Origin: Bugulina stolonifera
Taxonomy: Eukaryota; Bryozoa; Gymnolaemata; Cheilostomatida; Bugulidae
Assembly (NCBI GenBank): GCA_935421135.1
Contig: OW285190.1
Span: 13,712,501 to 13,776,500 of the forward strand
Direction of reading: 5' to 3'
Length of the DNA stretch: 64,000 nucleotides
Shown here: piece after piece, positions 48,401-58,208 of the stretch
Numbering within the stretch: position 1 is the stretch's first letter
How the letters are laid out: each line of letters starts with the position of its first letter
Notes under the pieces: model-generated
The model's database searches: none
What the model was told of the DNA's origin: nothing
Seen by the model: the letters and a program-made list of their open reading frames with translations, nothing else
Translations under genes and position numbers: made by a program

Positions 48401-49717
48401 TAAAATATTGTAAACTCCAGTAGTTAGGATGTAAGGGTGAACTATCAAGTCAGTCCATGGGTTTCCCCCACAAAATATCAAATATTGTGATTACAATAAA
48501 TACAACTATTCGTAGATCTACATGTAGCTATATATAATAATAATATGACATTTTTGTTTGCTAGTTTTCTCTATGAAGTATTTCCAGCTTTTTTACATTA
48601 ATTAATTTACATGTACTTAGTTAGATAGAGCACACCGCTATGACTAATAACTAATTGCTTATAGCTGGACACACCTTGCAAAGACAGATGTTTGAGGACA
48701 AATTCATCACCATAATGAAGAGAAAAGCAAAGATTGCTTATAACTGTGTCAGGGGGAGCCTTGTCAAACTCTTTCGTTTCTTTATCGTCTGCATTTTTTA
48801 GCCTTATTTCCTTAAGCAGTCGCAGATCAACTAAAACAAAATGCAATGTACATGATATTCCAATGATTTGCAACACTTACTAAACTAAAACAACCAAACA
48901 GTCAATAATTTGAATATTAGGACAGCGTTATCATACGTGCTACTTTAACAACAACATTGTAGTAATTTAATTTAAATTTAACTGTTCAACCCTGTGAGTA
49001 AGGTCTATAAAGAGAGGTTCCTAATAAACAAACCCACATTGCAGCATACTATAACTAGTCTATCTCATGCACAGATGTATATCTAAAAAGCTGTGTACTA
49101 CATCCAGACAAAGTAGCAAGAATTTCATTGGTCTACCTATGAATTATCTTCTGATATAAAGGTTTACTTGGAAATCACATCAAGATTAATTAATTCTAGC
49201 AAGCATTTAGAGGAATTGAAAAGGATACAAGAAAGGCGTGAACTATAAACACATCTATTTATTCACATAGGCGAACTGGACGATGTGGAATTCCCCATGT
49301 GATAGTCACAGAACAATGTACACTTACTGCCAGAGAGCAGGAACAAAACATTTATATACACACCTGAGCCATCTGGTTTGACCTGATTCTCTACGTGTAT
49401 CCATATTAGTTCCCTTGTCTCGAGGCGCACTTTGAATGTTAGCTTCTCCGGACGTCTTTTCATAAAAAACCTATAAAAAAGGAATGATTCTTAATAAATG
49501 ATACGAGTTCCATAATTAATACCAGTTACCGAGCACACCTTTCAAGTTTGAAGGATAAAATTGCGAGAATTTGAAGTTGAGGGAAGGCGACTACAAGTAA
49601 GTGATAAAACACACCTGTAGATAAACACTTTGAAATATTTTTCAGAGACCAAACTCACCTTGTTAAGACTAGCCCATCCTCAAGGATGCGTAGGTTTTCT
49701 TCCATGTTAGCCATCAT
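23719..49717 (-). CDS. PLCG: Phospholipase C-gamma, complete gene of 31 coding exons
   Basis: Hydrolyses PIP2 to IP3 and diacylglycerol downstream of tyrosine kinases. Exons, 5' to 3': 49659-49717, 49364-49470, 48675-48830, 47655-47748, 47202-47328, 45763-45890, 45118-45271, 44783-44898, 43993-44078, 43464-43584, 42637-42722, 42178-42260, 41671-41808, 40447-40578, one of 39937-40097 or 39705-39874, 38341-38541, 37780-37908, 37346-37523, 36853-37025, 36460-36584, 35935-36048, 35200-35378, 34926-35022, 33137-33268, 32550-32682, 31840-31942, 31502-31619, 30485-30643, 24812-24900, 24312-24481, 23719-23932. With 39705-39874 the frame is 1,357 codons with stop (1,356 aa), and every phase matches. 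Order: PH, EF-hands, X box, split PH, nSH2, cSH2, SH3, split PH, Y box, C2, coiled tail. Both catalytic His are present. Confidence 0.95.
24812..31619 (-). CDS. PLCG: PLC-gamma exons 27-29: C2 domain
   Basis: Exon 27 [20 protein letters not shown]; exon 28 [20 protein letters not shown] and [15 protein letters not shown]; exon 29 [20 protein letters not shown]. The motif order is that of the PLC C2 domain. Exons 28 and 29 are separated by a 5.6-kb intron because a hAT transposon has inserted there. Confidence 0.93.
25262..25531. repeat. Minisatellite on the left of the hAT insertion
   Basis: Five copies of AGTAATACAACTAAA (about 25262-25331), then copies of a CATATAGTATAACTAACAGTGGCATAC unit (from about 25440). 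The same second unit resumes right after the transposon (30332-30460), which shows that the element inserted into a pre-existing repeat. Confidence 0.85.
25929..29532 (+). CDS. hAT transposase, three exons, interrupted by one in-frame TAG
   Basis: Exons 25929-25960, 27025-27128 and 27419-29532 chain with matching phases to 750 codons. N-terminus MQSSLQNWL. Zinc-finger-like region with C94, C97, H145, H151. Catalytic-core motifs LLDEST (D256), GADGCSTM (D327) and [10 protein letters not shown], then the hAT dimerisation segment [11 protein letters not shown] near 666-676, close to KIAA1586/ZNF862-type hAT proteins. Codon 634 is TAG (29182-29184); the frame continues open for 115 codons after it. 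So the element is either freshly inactivated or makes a product lacking the dimerisation domain. The rest shows no frameshift. Intron 1 (25961-27024) contains a 400-bp AT-rich run. Confidence 0.9.
26030..26420. repeat. AT-rich low-complexity run inside transposase intron 1
   Basis: Almost pure A/T with TAATTA, TTATTA and AATAAT motifs in both orientations. It lies wholly within the first intron of the transposase gene, so it belongs to the transposon, not to the host gene. Confidence 0.8.
30332..30460. repeat. Minisatellite on the right of the hAT insertion
   Basis: Alternating CATATAGTATAACTAGCAGT and ATATCACAAGGTGTAACTA units continue the array seen before the transposon at 25440-25531. 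Confidence 0.85.
31840..35022 (-). CDS. PLCG: PLC-gamma exons 23-26: catalytic Y box
   Basis: Exon 23 [20 protein letters not shown]; exon 24 [15 protein letters not shown] and FSRIYPKG; exon 25 [20 protein letters not shown] and [18 protein letters not shown]; exon 26 CGYVLQP and [10 protein letters not shown]. These match the substrate-binding Y box. The donor of exon 24 lies in the last unit of a 47-bp tandem repeat. Confidence 0.94.
32048..32228. repeat. About 60-bp minisatellite in PLC-gamma intron 25
   Basis: Three copies of a unit with GACACGT, CATAC, CAGAGTACACGTGTAC and ACTAGCCAATAA. The ACACGTGT core is palindromic (E-box-like), and GCCAAT is a CCAAT-type motif, both probably incidental. 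Confidence 0.85.
32967..33146. repeat. 47-bp tandem repeat that multiplies the exon 24 splice donor
   Basis: 3.8 near-perfect copies start at 32967, 33014, 33061 and 33108. On the gene's strand each contains CCAAGGGTAAGTGT, the last bases of exon 24 plus its donor. The true donor, at the end of exon 24 (33137), lies in the fourth copy; the other three are intact decoys further into the intron. Confidence 0.92.
35200..36048 (-). CDS. PLCG: PLC-gamma exons 21-22: second half of the split PH domain
   Basis: Exon 21 (35935-36048; acceptor TGTTGTTAG, donor GTAAAC) reads [18 protein letters not shown] and [10 protein letters not shown]. It has no long frame of its own but is needed to keep phase between the SH3 and exon 22. 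Exon 22 reads [20 protein letters not shown], then [13 protein letters not shown], the C-terminal PH half ending in its Trp helix. Confidence 0.87.
36460..37025 (-). CDS. PLCG: PLC-gamma exons 19-20: SH3 domain
   Basis: Exon 19 reads [16 protein letters not shown]; its two Tyr residues sit where vertebrate PLC-gamma has the activating phosphotyrosine between cSH2 and SH3. It continues [20 protein letters not shown]. Exon 20 has [20 protein letters not shown], the SH3 core with the split Trp codon at the junction. Confidence 0.92.
37346..38541 (-). CDS. PLCG: PLC-gamma exons 16-18: rest of nSH2 and C-terminal SH2
   Basis: Exon 16 gives [10 protein letters not shown] and [16 protein letters not shown], the second half of nSH2, followed by the inter-SH2 linker. 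Exon 17 begins the cSH2 with [15 protein letters not shown] and FLIRQR. Exon 18 completes it ([23 protein letters not shown]). The donor of exon 18 is GAG|GTCAGT; an alternative G|GTGAGG five bases upstream would break the frame. Confidence 0.92.
38010..38130. repeat. Purine-rich GGAGGGGGAGGAGTAGCAGT repeat in intron 16
   Basis: Several degenerate copies of GGTGGCGGAGGGGGAGGAGTAG-like units. On the transcribed-gene strand this is a pyrimidine-rich tract upstream of exon 17. Confidence 0.75.
39705..39874 (-). CDS. PLCG: PLC-gamma exon 15b: alternative first half of the N-terminal SH2 domain
   Basis: 170 bases, phase 0 in and phase 2 out, acceptor TATATTGTAG and donor GTATGT. Reads [20 protein letters not shown], then [18 protein letters not shown], very close to vertebrate PLC-gamma nSH2. 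It splices to exon 16 through a shared Trp codon (TG|G), exactly as 15a does. Confidence 0.93.
39937..40097 (-). CDS. PLCG: PLC-gamma exon 15a: alternative first half of the N-terminal SH2 domain
   Basis: 161 bases, phase 0 in, phase 2 out, flanked by acceptor TTATTCCAG and donor GTAGGT. Reads [18 protein letters not shown], then [19 protein letters not shown], with the SH2 phosphotyrosine-binding Arg of FLVRES. It is less like vertebrate nSH2 than 15b. Its length is 2 modulo 3, and it is separated from 15b by a 62-bp intron. Joining 15a to 15b would shift the frame, so only one can be used per mRNA. Confidence 0.9.
40447..40578 (-). CDS. PLCG: PLC-gamma exon 14: first half of the split PH domain
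   Basis: 44 codons, phase 0 at both ends, reading [19 protein letters not shown], then an acidic run (TEDDDDDN). This corresponds to the N-terminal half of the PH domain that is interrupted by the SH2-SH2-SH3 array in all PLC-gamma proteins. Both alternative SH2 exons follow it in phase 0. Confidence 0.9.
41671..44078 (-). CDS. PLCG: PLC-gamma exons 9-13: catalytic X box
   Basis: Exon 9 [20 protein letters not shown]; exon 10 [20 protein letters not shown], with the second catalytic His (IFHG); exon 11 [20 protein letters not shown]; exon 12 [14 protein letters not shown]; exon 13 [13 protein letters not shown], at the entry to the split PH domain. All are close to animal PLC-gamma, so the barrel half is intact. 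Confidence 0.94.
43105..43450. repeat. 36-bp minisatellite with acceptor-like sites in PLC-gamma intron 10
   Basis: At least nine units of GTAAGTACACATGTACTGAA followed by AATGAATATATCCACT, starting near 43105 with the phase mark GTAAGT at 43141, 43177, 43213, 43249, 43285, 43321 and 43357. On the gene's strand the best-conserved units contain TTCATTTTCAG, an acceptor-like site. The array abuts the donor of exon 10. Open frames read through it on both strands are artefacts. Confidence 0.92.
44783..47328 (-). CDS. PLCG: PLC-gamma exons 5-8: EF-hand region and start of the X box
   Basis: Exon 5 begins [14 protein letters not shown] (family WLRKQFY); exon 6 [19 protein letters not shown]; exon 7 [20 protein letters not shown]; exon 8 [16 protein letters not shown], then [11 protein letters not shown], which includes the first catalytic His. 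In exon 8 a different frame is also open; splice phase and homology select this one. The EF-hand loops look degenerate for calcium, as is usual in PLC-gamma. Confidence 0.92.
46701..46915. repeat. 17-bp minisatellite CTACTACTGACTAACAG in PLC-gamma intron 5
   Basis: About twelve copies with minor variants (ACTGGCTAACACC, CAGTAACTACTG). On the gene's strand the unit reads CTGTTAGTCAGTAGTAG. There are no spacers, so this is not a CRISPR-type array. Confidence 0.9.
47655..49717 (-). CDS. PLCG: PLC-gamma exons 1-4: N-terminal PH domain
   Basis: Start ATG ATG at 49712-49717, then [16 protein letters not shown]. Exon 2 carries [20 protein letters not shown], matching the PH-domain core of animal PLC-gamma; exon 3 carries [14 protein letters not shown]; exon 4 (47655-47748) carries [13 protein letters not shown] and FPLKIER, the end of the PH domain leading into the EF-hands. 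Exon 4 gives no long open frame of its own but is required by phase and by family alignment. Confidence 0.92.
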
Positions 49718-49731
49718 TAAAAGAATGGCAT
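49717..49731 (-). promoter_or_regulatory. Five-codon upstream ORF overlapping the PLC-gamma start (TAATG)
   Basis: In the leader just before the PLC-gamma start, an upstream ATG at 49731 reads MPFF and stops at TAA, whose last A is the A of the first PLC-gamma ATG (TAATG). Ribosomes initiating upstream would end exactly on the main start, so the uORF may set translation by reinitiation. Seen directly; the effect is inferred. Confidence 0.5.
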
Positions 49732-51686
49732 CTCCTCAGTTCAATAACTAGCAATTTCGTCTACAGTCCTGCATTTAGTAAAACACGGTAGTAATTTCAC
49801 AACAATAATAATATTGCCAAATCATAAAGTAATATTTTTTAAACAAACTAGTTCAAGTCTAATGTTATAACGTGCAGTAAGTCAAGTTTTATAATAACTT
49901 TTATCTTTTATAAAGGACTAGGTCTAAGTAGTAAAGTTATTTTCAAAATTTTGCTCTAAAATAATATAGTCATGTCAAGTAGACTGCACAGATTTCAAAA
50001 ATATATGCAGTAGTTTAACACACTACGACTACATTGTTTGGAACAATCAATAGCTTTCTAGCTATTGCCGTAACTACATATATTTATTTATATACATGTA
50101 TTATGCATTCAATTCATTGCAAAATTTTAATTTTCATTTGGAAAAAATTTCCATGCTAATTCTACTTTAATTTAAATTTTGGCTAAATTTGACAAGTCTT
50201 ACTTGCATATAAAAGTTTTACCATTGGGTTTGTGATTGAACTTACAGAAAAACACGAGTTAGGAACTTTTTACCCTAGCCTCTATCTAACCATATGAAAT
50301 TTACTTATGTTTGATAGCTTCTAAAATTCAATTTAATTTGTACATGATATTTAGTCAAGGAATTTAATTTCAAATTTGGTTTGAACTGCTTAAACAAGTC
50401 TAGTCTTCAAGTCTAGTGAACTGAAACTCAAACGGAGATTCGTATTAAGCAAGGAGGAGCGACAATAGTAAAGCAGATAGATTCTAGTGGAATTATATTA
50501 AAAGAAAATCAGGCTCCAAGTCCATACTCGCGGCGTTACCTAATATATGATGGTTTTGCAGTCATTACAGTTATCATGTTTAATTGATCTTTCCCTCAAC
50601 TCATTTTCACTTTAACTTGAAACAGGAAATAAATGAACTTCCGCTTTTACCTTCGACAAATCAACTATTTTGGCCGGGGTGGTGAATATAGAGGCTATTA
50701 AATATGCTTTTTCTAACCTTACTAAATTTATTAAATGTTATAAATATAATTTCTTTTGCTGCAAAAACATCTTTGTAATAAAAACTTAATATTTTATACT
50801 AAGATATTTGCAAATAATAATACATTTGACTACATTACCACCCCCTTTTATAAGCCAATCAACTGCGGTTTAATGAGCCAACCACCTGTTGGTTGCACGT
50901 TGAAAGAGTGGAGACAACTCCAAATAGAAAGATTTATTTTATATTACAATCATGTACATTACATGAACAATCCCAGACCATTGATAGAGCACTGTAACTT
51001 AGTAGTCAGGCACAATTTGGTGCCTCATCCTCACTGAACAGCACACTCCAATTTCAATGTCACAGTGAAACTAGGCATGCTCTATATACAGTTTCAATCA
51101 AATACAAAAATGAACATTAAAAAGCATGGCTAGATATTTCTAAAAATGTATTTTAGGCTAGGGAGAATTTATAAATGCTGGACTATACTGTAGTTTATTG
51201 GATCAAGGGATGAAACACATAATAAAAATATAATCATAATAGCACATGGAAGGGCTCTAAAGTGGAACCATTAATTTGTGGAAATATGGAAAGTAAATCC
51301 AGATATAAACATTTATGAGCAAACATAAACTGAGATTTTAGATTAATCTTATAGAAATAATTTTTCCGAATAATATTCTACTATAAATAACCACAGATAA
51401 TATATCAATATATCAGCTTATACAGAACCATATGTAGTATTGATATGCACATTTATGGTAATTGAGATGTACATGTAAGTTACAATTTTATAAGTCAGTA
51501 TTGTTTGGTTACAAAATAAAAAAGTCTAAACAATATATAAAACCAGTGCGTAGATCTGCATTAATAAAAGGTTAAGAAATTCTGAAAAAACCTTGATATT
51601 ATTTTAAAAACCGGGTAGCAAAGTAAGTTTTCTAAGACAGGGAGAAAAAATAGCCTAAGCACCAAACGTAGAAAAATAGTGTGAGA
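49732..51686. other. Intergenic DNA: PLC-gamma promoter side and SLC6 3' side
   Basis: No gene is supported. PLC-gamma starts at 49717 (minus) and the SLC6 gene ends at 51687 (minus), so this is a head-to-tail spacer and should contain the PLC-gamma promoter. No TATA box or CpG-rich patch was recognised. The plus-strand open frame at about 50756-51037 has no protein-like motif. Confidence 0.5.
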
Positions 51687-54600
51687 TCAAGTAGGCAGGT
51701 CAGCCTTTTGTAGAGTGATGTCAGTTAGATCTATGCTATTCCTGCTGTCAGTAGTGCCATATGAAGTATTATTGGCTGTGGTGACACCATTGGCTATACT
51801 ACTACCGTTCTCTGTCGGCGGATTGATGATCTCCTGGTCATATTTAATATAGGACGGCATCCATTTACTAGACGGACTTATCAACAAGCCAAATCTCTAC
51901 AATAAACCAAAGTGCAGTCTATAACACAGAGGTAATACTGCAATGTTTGTTTTACTAAATGAAAACCTGAAGAGAATTTTGGAGTTGTCATCCCCCAAAC
52001 TCTAGTTTAAGAAAAGACAACTCTTGATTGTGTCAACGTGAAAATTTCTGATTTATGTTTATGTATTATGTAGGCATGAAAAACCAACATTAGTTTTCAA
52101 AGTGAATCTGAATATACATGTACGATAGCCAATGATAATCATACTATGATCATAGATCTCATATAAATTGACTGTTTATTGGTCAATCTGTTATACGAGG
52201 ATAACCACTGTTCAATGTGTACACTGGTGAGTATATAATCACAGAATAATAGAGGAGAAACAAACATACCTGCCTGACTGTGAGCACTTCATAGGGGTTG
52301 TCAGCTACATGCCTTCTATAAGTAACGACAGCAGCTATAGGTACCATGAGGAATGGAACCCACACTGTCAACCAACCAAACAGCTGGGCCCAGTCAGGCA
52401 GTATATATCCATGGTAGTCTATTTTAGTTACTGATATAAAGTTGAATATCAATATAATCTAAAACATAAAGTACAATAAATTTAACATTTGGGAGCATTT
52501 CTGAGAATATTTGAATAGATATTATCATATTGCAAATTCAGCACTACAAGTTCAATATGAATAGCTTCCCACAGATATGAGTCAGAGATATTCACCGTAA
52601 TAATCAGAGGTGCCAGAATCTTCCAGAGAAAGAGTAAGATCCAGACCAGAGTGACTGGAAACTTAATGTTGATCATGTGCTGTAAATGGTCTATCAGTTT
52701 ACCAGCACCTGGATAAAGGGAGAGAGACTGAGTATAGGGCTGATGTAGGTACAGTATGTGGATTACACCAGCTGTACTACATGTATAAATAATCTAAATC
52801 CTTCTTTATTACTGTAATAGCACTGGACTGGTAATTGGAGGGTGTTCTAAGAGTGGAAGCGGTTGTTCTGCCTTGTATAATCTATTGAGTGAAGAGTAGT
52901 CAATACACTGTACCACATTACGAGTACACACTACATTTTGTAGCCTCTGTACCATGTATACTATACATGGTGCAGGGGCTAAAAATTGCATACACACTAT
53001 ATGTAGCCCCTGTACCTTGTATACACACTACATTATGTAGGCCCGGTACCATGCATACATGTACTATATGTAGCCTGTGTACCATGTATACACACTGTAT
53101 GTAACCCCTGTACCATGTATACACACTATATGTAGCCCCTGTACCATGTATACACACTATATGTAGCCTCTGTACCATGCATACACACTATAAGTAGTCC
53201 TAGTTCCATGTTTAAACACTGTATGCACTATGTAGCCTACTCACCATACACCCAACCATAGACAATGGAGTTGATTAGAGCTAAGACTACAGTAGCAAAT
53301 CCAGAGTAGTAGTTAAGCATCTCCTCCCAGTATATTCCTGCCTGTAAAATGAGTCACTCAATCACTTATCACAGCATAGAGAATGGTAGTTCTACTCTAC
53401 ATCATTGATTACCTGCTAAACTTGTCAACAGATGACAGTAAAACCAGGCCATATGAGAACATCAAAATGAAAGATAAAAATATCACATTGGAAGTACATG
53501 TAATATTTACATCAAACCTGTATAGGTAAATAGTAAGTAAGGGTTTATTTGCAGTATACTGACAGTATAACTTGAGAGCCACGTACAGATGCTCAGAGAC
53601 CATCATCTGACAGAAAGCATGATTTATAGTCTTGTATTATATTGTTATTGACTGCAGTTGATTATCACATCAGTAACAGGAAGAATGGAAGACAATCAAC
53701 TAACCATACATAGAGCATATAATTATACCTTCCACAACAGAACCTACCTGTGTAACAGTAGATAATCCAGCCACACATATAACAGTACATATCAGCAGGG
53801 CTATTAGAGGCTTCTTTGGTAGTAACTTTGGTTTCTTGTCTAGAATTGCAGTTAGTAGCGTCTCCAGTGAGCCAAACTGAAATTCACAATGTATAGCATC
53901 AGTTATAAAACACAGCATACTGCATGGAGAGGGCAGATAACAGAGATAAGTAAATATTAACCTTGTGTAGGATTCACCTGCAGCATACTTGCTCATCAGC
54001 ATACTTGTCTGACTCTTTAGAATTAAGTCTACTAAAAGAATGACGTTGTAGTATGAAGTAGCCCTACCTGACTATCTAATCCTAGAGAGACCAGCATGAG
54101 GAAGAAGAGAAAGCACCAGAACTGAGGTCCAGGTAGTTTATTTAGCACTTCAGGATACACAATAAACACCAATGCTGAACCTGTAAAGTACAAAATAAAC
54201 AGTAATTCTAAAATACTAAAATATACAGTATTATTTATTCAAGTCAAATATAGGAGGAAAGCAAAAGAGAGGGAGTCCCAAAAAGAAAGATGGAAAGATT
54301 GCTTGAAAGATAATATGGCAACAGCAGGATTGGTAGAAGACGCACAAGACAGGGTTAAATGGAGGAACTTGATGGGAAAAGCTAGAAGAAGAATTCACTT
54401 CAAATACAAACAGAAAGAGAAGTACACGTACTAGAGTAATGTAGCTGACATACCTGATTTGACGACAGAGTTAATGTCAGTATTTAACCTCTTAGCCATG
54501 TATCCTAACACACAGAAGACTGGGAACCCAGCGTAGAAACTTGTAAATGAGTTACCCAATCCTACTATTAGGCAATCCCTGAAATTACATAACAATTGAT

Positions 54601-57600
54601 ACAATGACCAATTTATTCTAATAAATGGGTACAAAATTAAACATATTATTCTGAATGCTAACCTAGGATTTGTTATTTTGGAATTTAAATCAACCAGTTG
54701 AATTCCTACAAATAATTAACAAATTAATTTGAAATTAAATTAGATAATTATATTGTAGTGTGGAATTATCAGCATGATCAAGAGATAGAGAGAGTAAATC
54801 CTAGTAGTAGTAGTAATCTCAATTGCAAGCTTATGTCACCTATAGCACTTCATGTGCATGTATGTATATTATTCCCCTTGCATACATTACACTGTTAGGA
54901 GATTGATAACTGAAAGTGACTAAACTAAGTGGTGAGAGAACAAATCATTTGCAGATCTGTAGAGTATATAATATGTTGAGTGCATGTATAACACAGTGAT
55001 AATACTATAAATCAAACCTGACGTTATCCTAATCATCTACCAGTAATTAGGCCTAGTTCATTCAACTCTGAGGATATGACCTGAGAGCTTCCATTATAGA
55101 TTAACAAACAATATCTAATAGACAGAGGATAGTGAGTGGGCTAGATATTCTAAAGTATTGAGCAGTTAGCTACAGTATGGTGCAGCTATGAGGTGGTGCT
55201 ATATTACCATATCCACATCCTCAGCTGTCCTTGTTGTTGAATCAAGCAATGTTATACTCTCCTTTGTCAACTATTGAACCAAATTATATTATTAGATACT
55301 TTTCCCTATAATTATATATGAAATATTCTAAACAATCCTTCAGATGTAACGTTACTTACTGGATAATTTGTTCTCATCTATTTCTTATGTTGTTATCCTA
55401 AATATATTGTTTTATGGGAATAAGTAATCACCACATAGCTACAGTTAGATTTGACTCTTTAACCCTCACTCTCACCTCAGTATATTGTTGTTATACTTGT
55501 TATAACTAGCATAAGTCATCACTGATCCACCACTCAGACCCAGAGAGTAGAATATTTGTGTAGTAGCATCAACCCATATCTACAAATACAGTAGATATAC
55601 ACAGGTGTAACCTACAGCTATACACAGGTGTGACATGCAGATATACACATGTGTGACAAGCAGATATACACAGGTGTGACATGCAAACATACACAGGTGT
55701 GATCTACAAATAATAGACTGTTTAAGGTTAAATGTAAAAAGATCACCAAATGGACTTCAGTAGACTATATTTTATACATTTACCGTCAACTTTATAATAT
55801 ACACAAATAGGGCAGCAATGTGGTAGCAGCAATTTGTGAAGTAAGATGACACCATAGGGAAACTTTGTGGATAGATCAACCATGGCCCTAACTATGTAAA
55901 TCTAAGTACATGGACTGAACTAATCCCCTTTACTCAGCTACTTACCCAGCTACTGTATATGTATTATTACCTTATGATCAGTGAGCACAGACATATTAGC
56001 TGGGGGTTTGAGGTAGTAGCTGACACCATCGCTAGCTCCATCTAACTGTGCTGCTACTATAATTAACCCAGTGATGGCAAGATATGGAAACAATGCTGTG
56101 AAGTACACCACCTGTAAATGTATGCATTATATAATTTAGATTCTGCAAACATTGATAGTATTAAGACTACACCATGTTGCTATCAAAAGTGATTAATTTC
56201 CTCCTGTCTTACAAAAGGAGATGATGACAGCCCTAGGCTAATGCACTGAACCATGATTAAACTACACAGTATAGTGTAAAGGTAGGAGTATGATTCATTT
56301 ACTTACCTTACCGGATGACTTGATTCCCTTACAAATACACAAGTACGCTATGATCCAAGTAAAGACTAGAGTTAAAGTGATGTCCCACTTGGGAGCTCCA
56401 CTGTCCTCCATTGGGCGAGGGGATACGCTTGTCTGGTTTAAATATATTTCATACATCTTTCGGCTGGAATAAAAATAATAGTAATCATTGCAAATAAAAT
56501 CGAAAACAAACAATTGGAAGCCAAGTCCTTAATGAGTAAATCCATACAGATTAATGAATCCCTTAAAATTAGCATAATCAAGGTTGAACTTTAGATAATG
56601 TATGTGCTGTTAGATAGAATAATATGTATATTATTGTTATCAACTAACTTGAAGAACTCATCAGTAGAAGACACTCTGGTGGTGTTCATATACTGGTTAT
56701 ATGTCTTATAGTTATCGACAGTTTTGGGTAGACACATGTGCCGTACATATAGAGTGTCATTAGCTACACAATCTTCTTCTTCATCCTTGCTGTAGCAGTC
56801 TGTAATACATCATAGCAATATACCATACCACTGTAATATATCATAGCAATATACCATATCACTGTAATATATCATATCACTGTAATATATTATGGTAATA
56901 TATCATGGCAGGATATCACACCACTGTTGTATGTTATAGTGGGGTATTATATGACTGTAAATATTATATACATGTATAATATAATTTCATATTTTTATAG
57001 CCATGAATTTATTTTAGAGAACCCTGCCTATGTTAAATTGCATCTACAATAGATCTTCGGCTTTGTTCCCATATGGTACTTCCACTTACATTGGAACAGT
57101 GCATGACCATCATATACAACAACAACAACCTTAGAATATTCTCAAACAAGTGAACAGTGATACATATGATAGATCAATCCAACAATCCCACATTACAAGC
57201 AGAGAAATATTCGAGTACCGACTTACAGTCTGAGTTCCACTCATTGCTGCACCCTATCCATGGTAGATGTTTCTGGAACGATGAGAACATGTAGTATATA
57301 GCCCAAGTTATAATAGTTATGTAGTATGTGGCTCCAAGAAAGGCTCCTGCCAACACACACCAACCTAGACCTAAATCAAACAAATCCACATGATCAGTAC
57401 AGTTCAGAAAGTTTAAAAAGTTCAGCAAGACTAGTAACAACAGTCTCTATTCGATAACACACAGGAAGCAATTACAATATGAATCTGTTACATGCATATA
57501 GCTATGAAGAGTTTAGCTCATAACTTAAAATCTACACCTTTTATACCAACCTCTAAACAAAGGTGCAGCTTCAAACACATTTCCTGGCCCTGAGCCAGAA

Positions 57601-58208
57601 TATTGACCAATAGTAAGCTCCATTAAAAACAGTGGTAATCCACAGAACATCAACATGAAGAAGTATGGTATCAGGAACGCCCCTGTAACAACACCATACT
57701 CATGTACATAGGTGAAGAATATCATTAGCTACATTACCACCTGTTATTGTGCAAAGTAAACACACCATAAACTATTGTGCAGCGCTTTTATTCTACCGGA
57801 AGGTAAACAATACTTATAATATTATGCAGCTAAAGCTAATGAATTCTTACCTCCACCATTTCTAGACACCATCCAGGGAAATCTCCATACATTCCCCAAA
57901 CCTACAGCTAGACCGAGTAAAGAAAGTACAGATTCTACTTCATTTGACCAGAAACCTCGTGGGGGTTCTTTCTGTCCTGCACCTTCCCCTTCTCCATCCT
58001 ATTTATATTATTAACAATAGGTCTATGAGAATATGATTTTTGTTAATTATAATTATATATATATATTAACTATATCACCTGAACAGACCTTCTGCATAGG
58101 AGTCCTAGACTTGAGGGTAAATTTCCTCTGGAGTAACAGACGCCACCAGGGAATTTTAGCATAAACTATCTCCTCCTGGTCAACAGAGTCTATAATAGGA
58201 GTGGCCAT
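51687..58208 (-). CDS. SLC6: SLC6-family Na+/Cl--dependent transporter, complete (690 aa, 15 coding exons)
   Basis: Neurotransmitter:sodium symporter, plasma membrane, 12 predicted TM segments. Exons: 58089-58208, 57851-57998, 57551-57682, 57227-57370, 56649-56799, 56307-56463, 55971-56111, 55476-55579, 54454-54578, 54068-54180, 53748-53876, 53245-53341, 52596-52708, 52270-52458, 51687-51896; all phases match (691 codons with stop). TM1 has [14 protein letters not shown] and NGGGAFLIPY; TM6 [22 protein letters not shown]8 to exon 11 GLDSQFGSLE. Gly replaces the TM1 Asp that marks monoamine carriers, so an amino-acid-type substrate is likely; a Ser in FYSLG fits the chloride site. The large second extracellular loop has N-glycosylation sites NDT, NTT and NQT. 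The first in-frame ATG after a stop in the upstream exon was chosen as start. The cytosolic C-tail is Ser/Thr/Asn-rich. Confidence 0.95.
52925..53235. repeat. About 33-bp minisatellite in SLC6 intron 12
   Basis: About nine units of TATGTAGCCCCTGTACCATG followed by TATACACACTA. The array ends about ten bases from the donor of exon 12 (53245). Open frames through it on both strands are repeat translations. Confidence 0.9.
54252..54434 (+). mobile_element. 3' end fragment of a non-LTR retrotransposon (LINE)
   Basis: A 60-codon frame on the plus strand ends in TAG and reads [16 protein letters not shown], then [16 protein letters not shown]. The pattern RW-DC-K-DM--AG---EDA-DR--WR is the characteristic C-terminal tail of reverse transcriptases of many invertebrate LINE elements. 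Upstream domains are absent, so this is a 5'-truncated copy. It lies in SLC6 intron 9, antisense to the gene. Confidence 0.75.
55597..55703. repeat. 23-bp minisatellite (ATATACACAGGTGTGACATGCAG) in SLC6 intron 7
   Basis: Four to five imperfect copies, each containing CACAGGTGTGA. Confidence 0.85.
56801..56915. repeat. Minisatellite with CACTGTAATATATCATAGCA units in SLC6 intron 4
   Basis: Four degenerate units of about 30 bases, starting right at the acceptor of exon 5 (56799). Confidence 0.75.
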
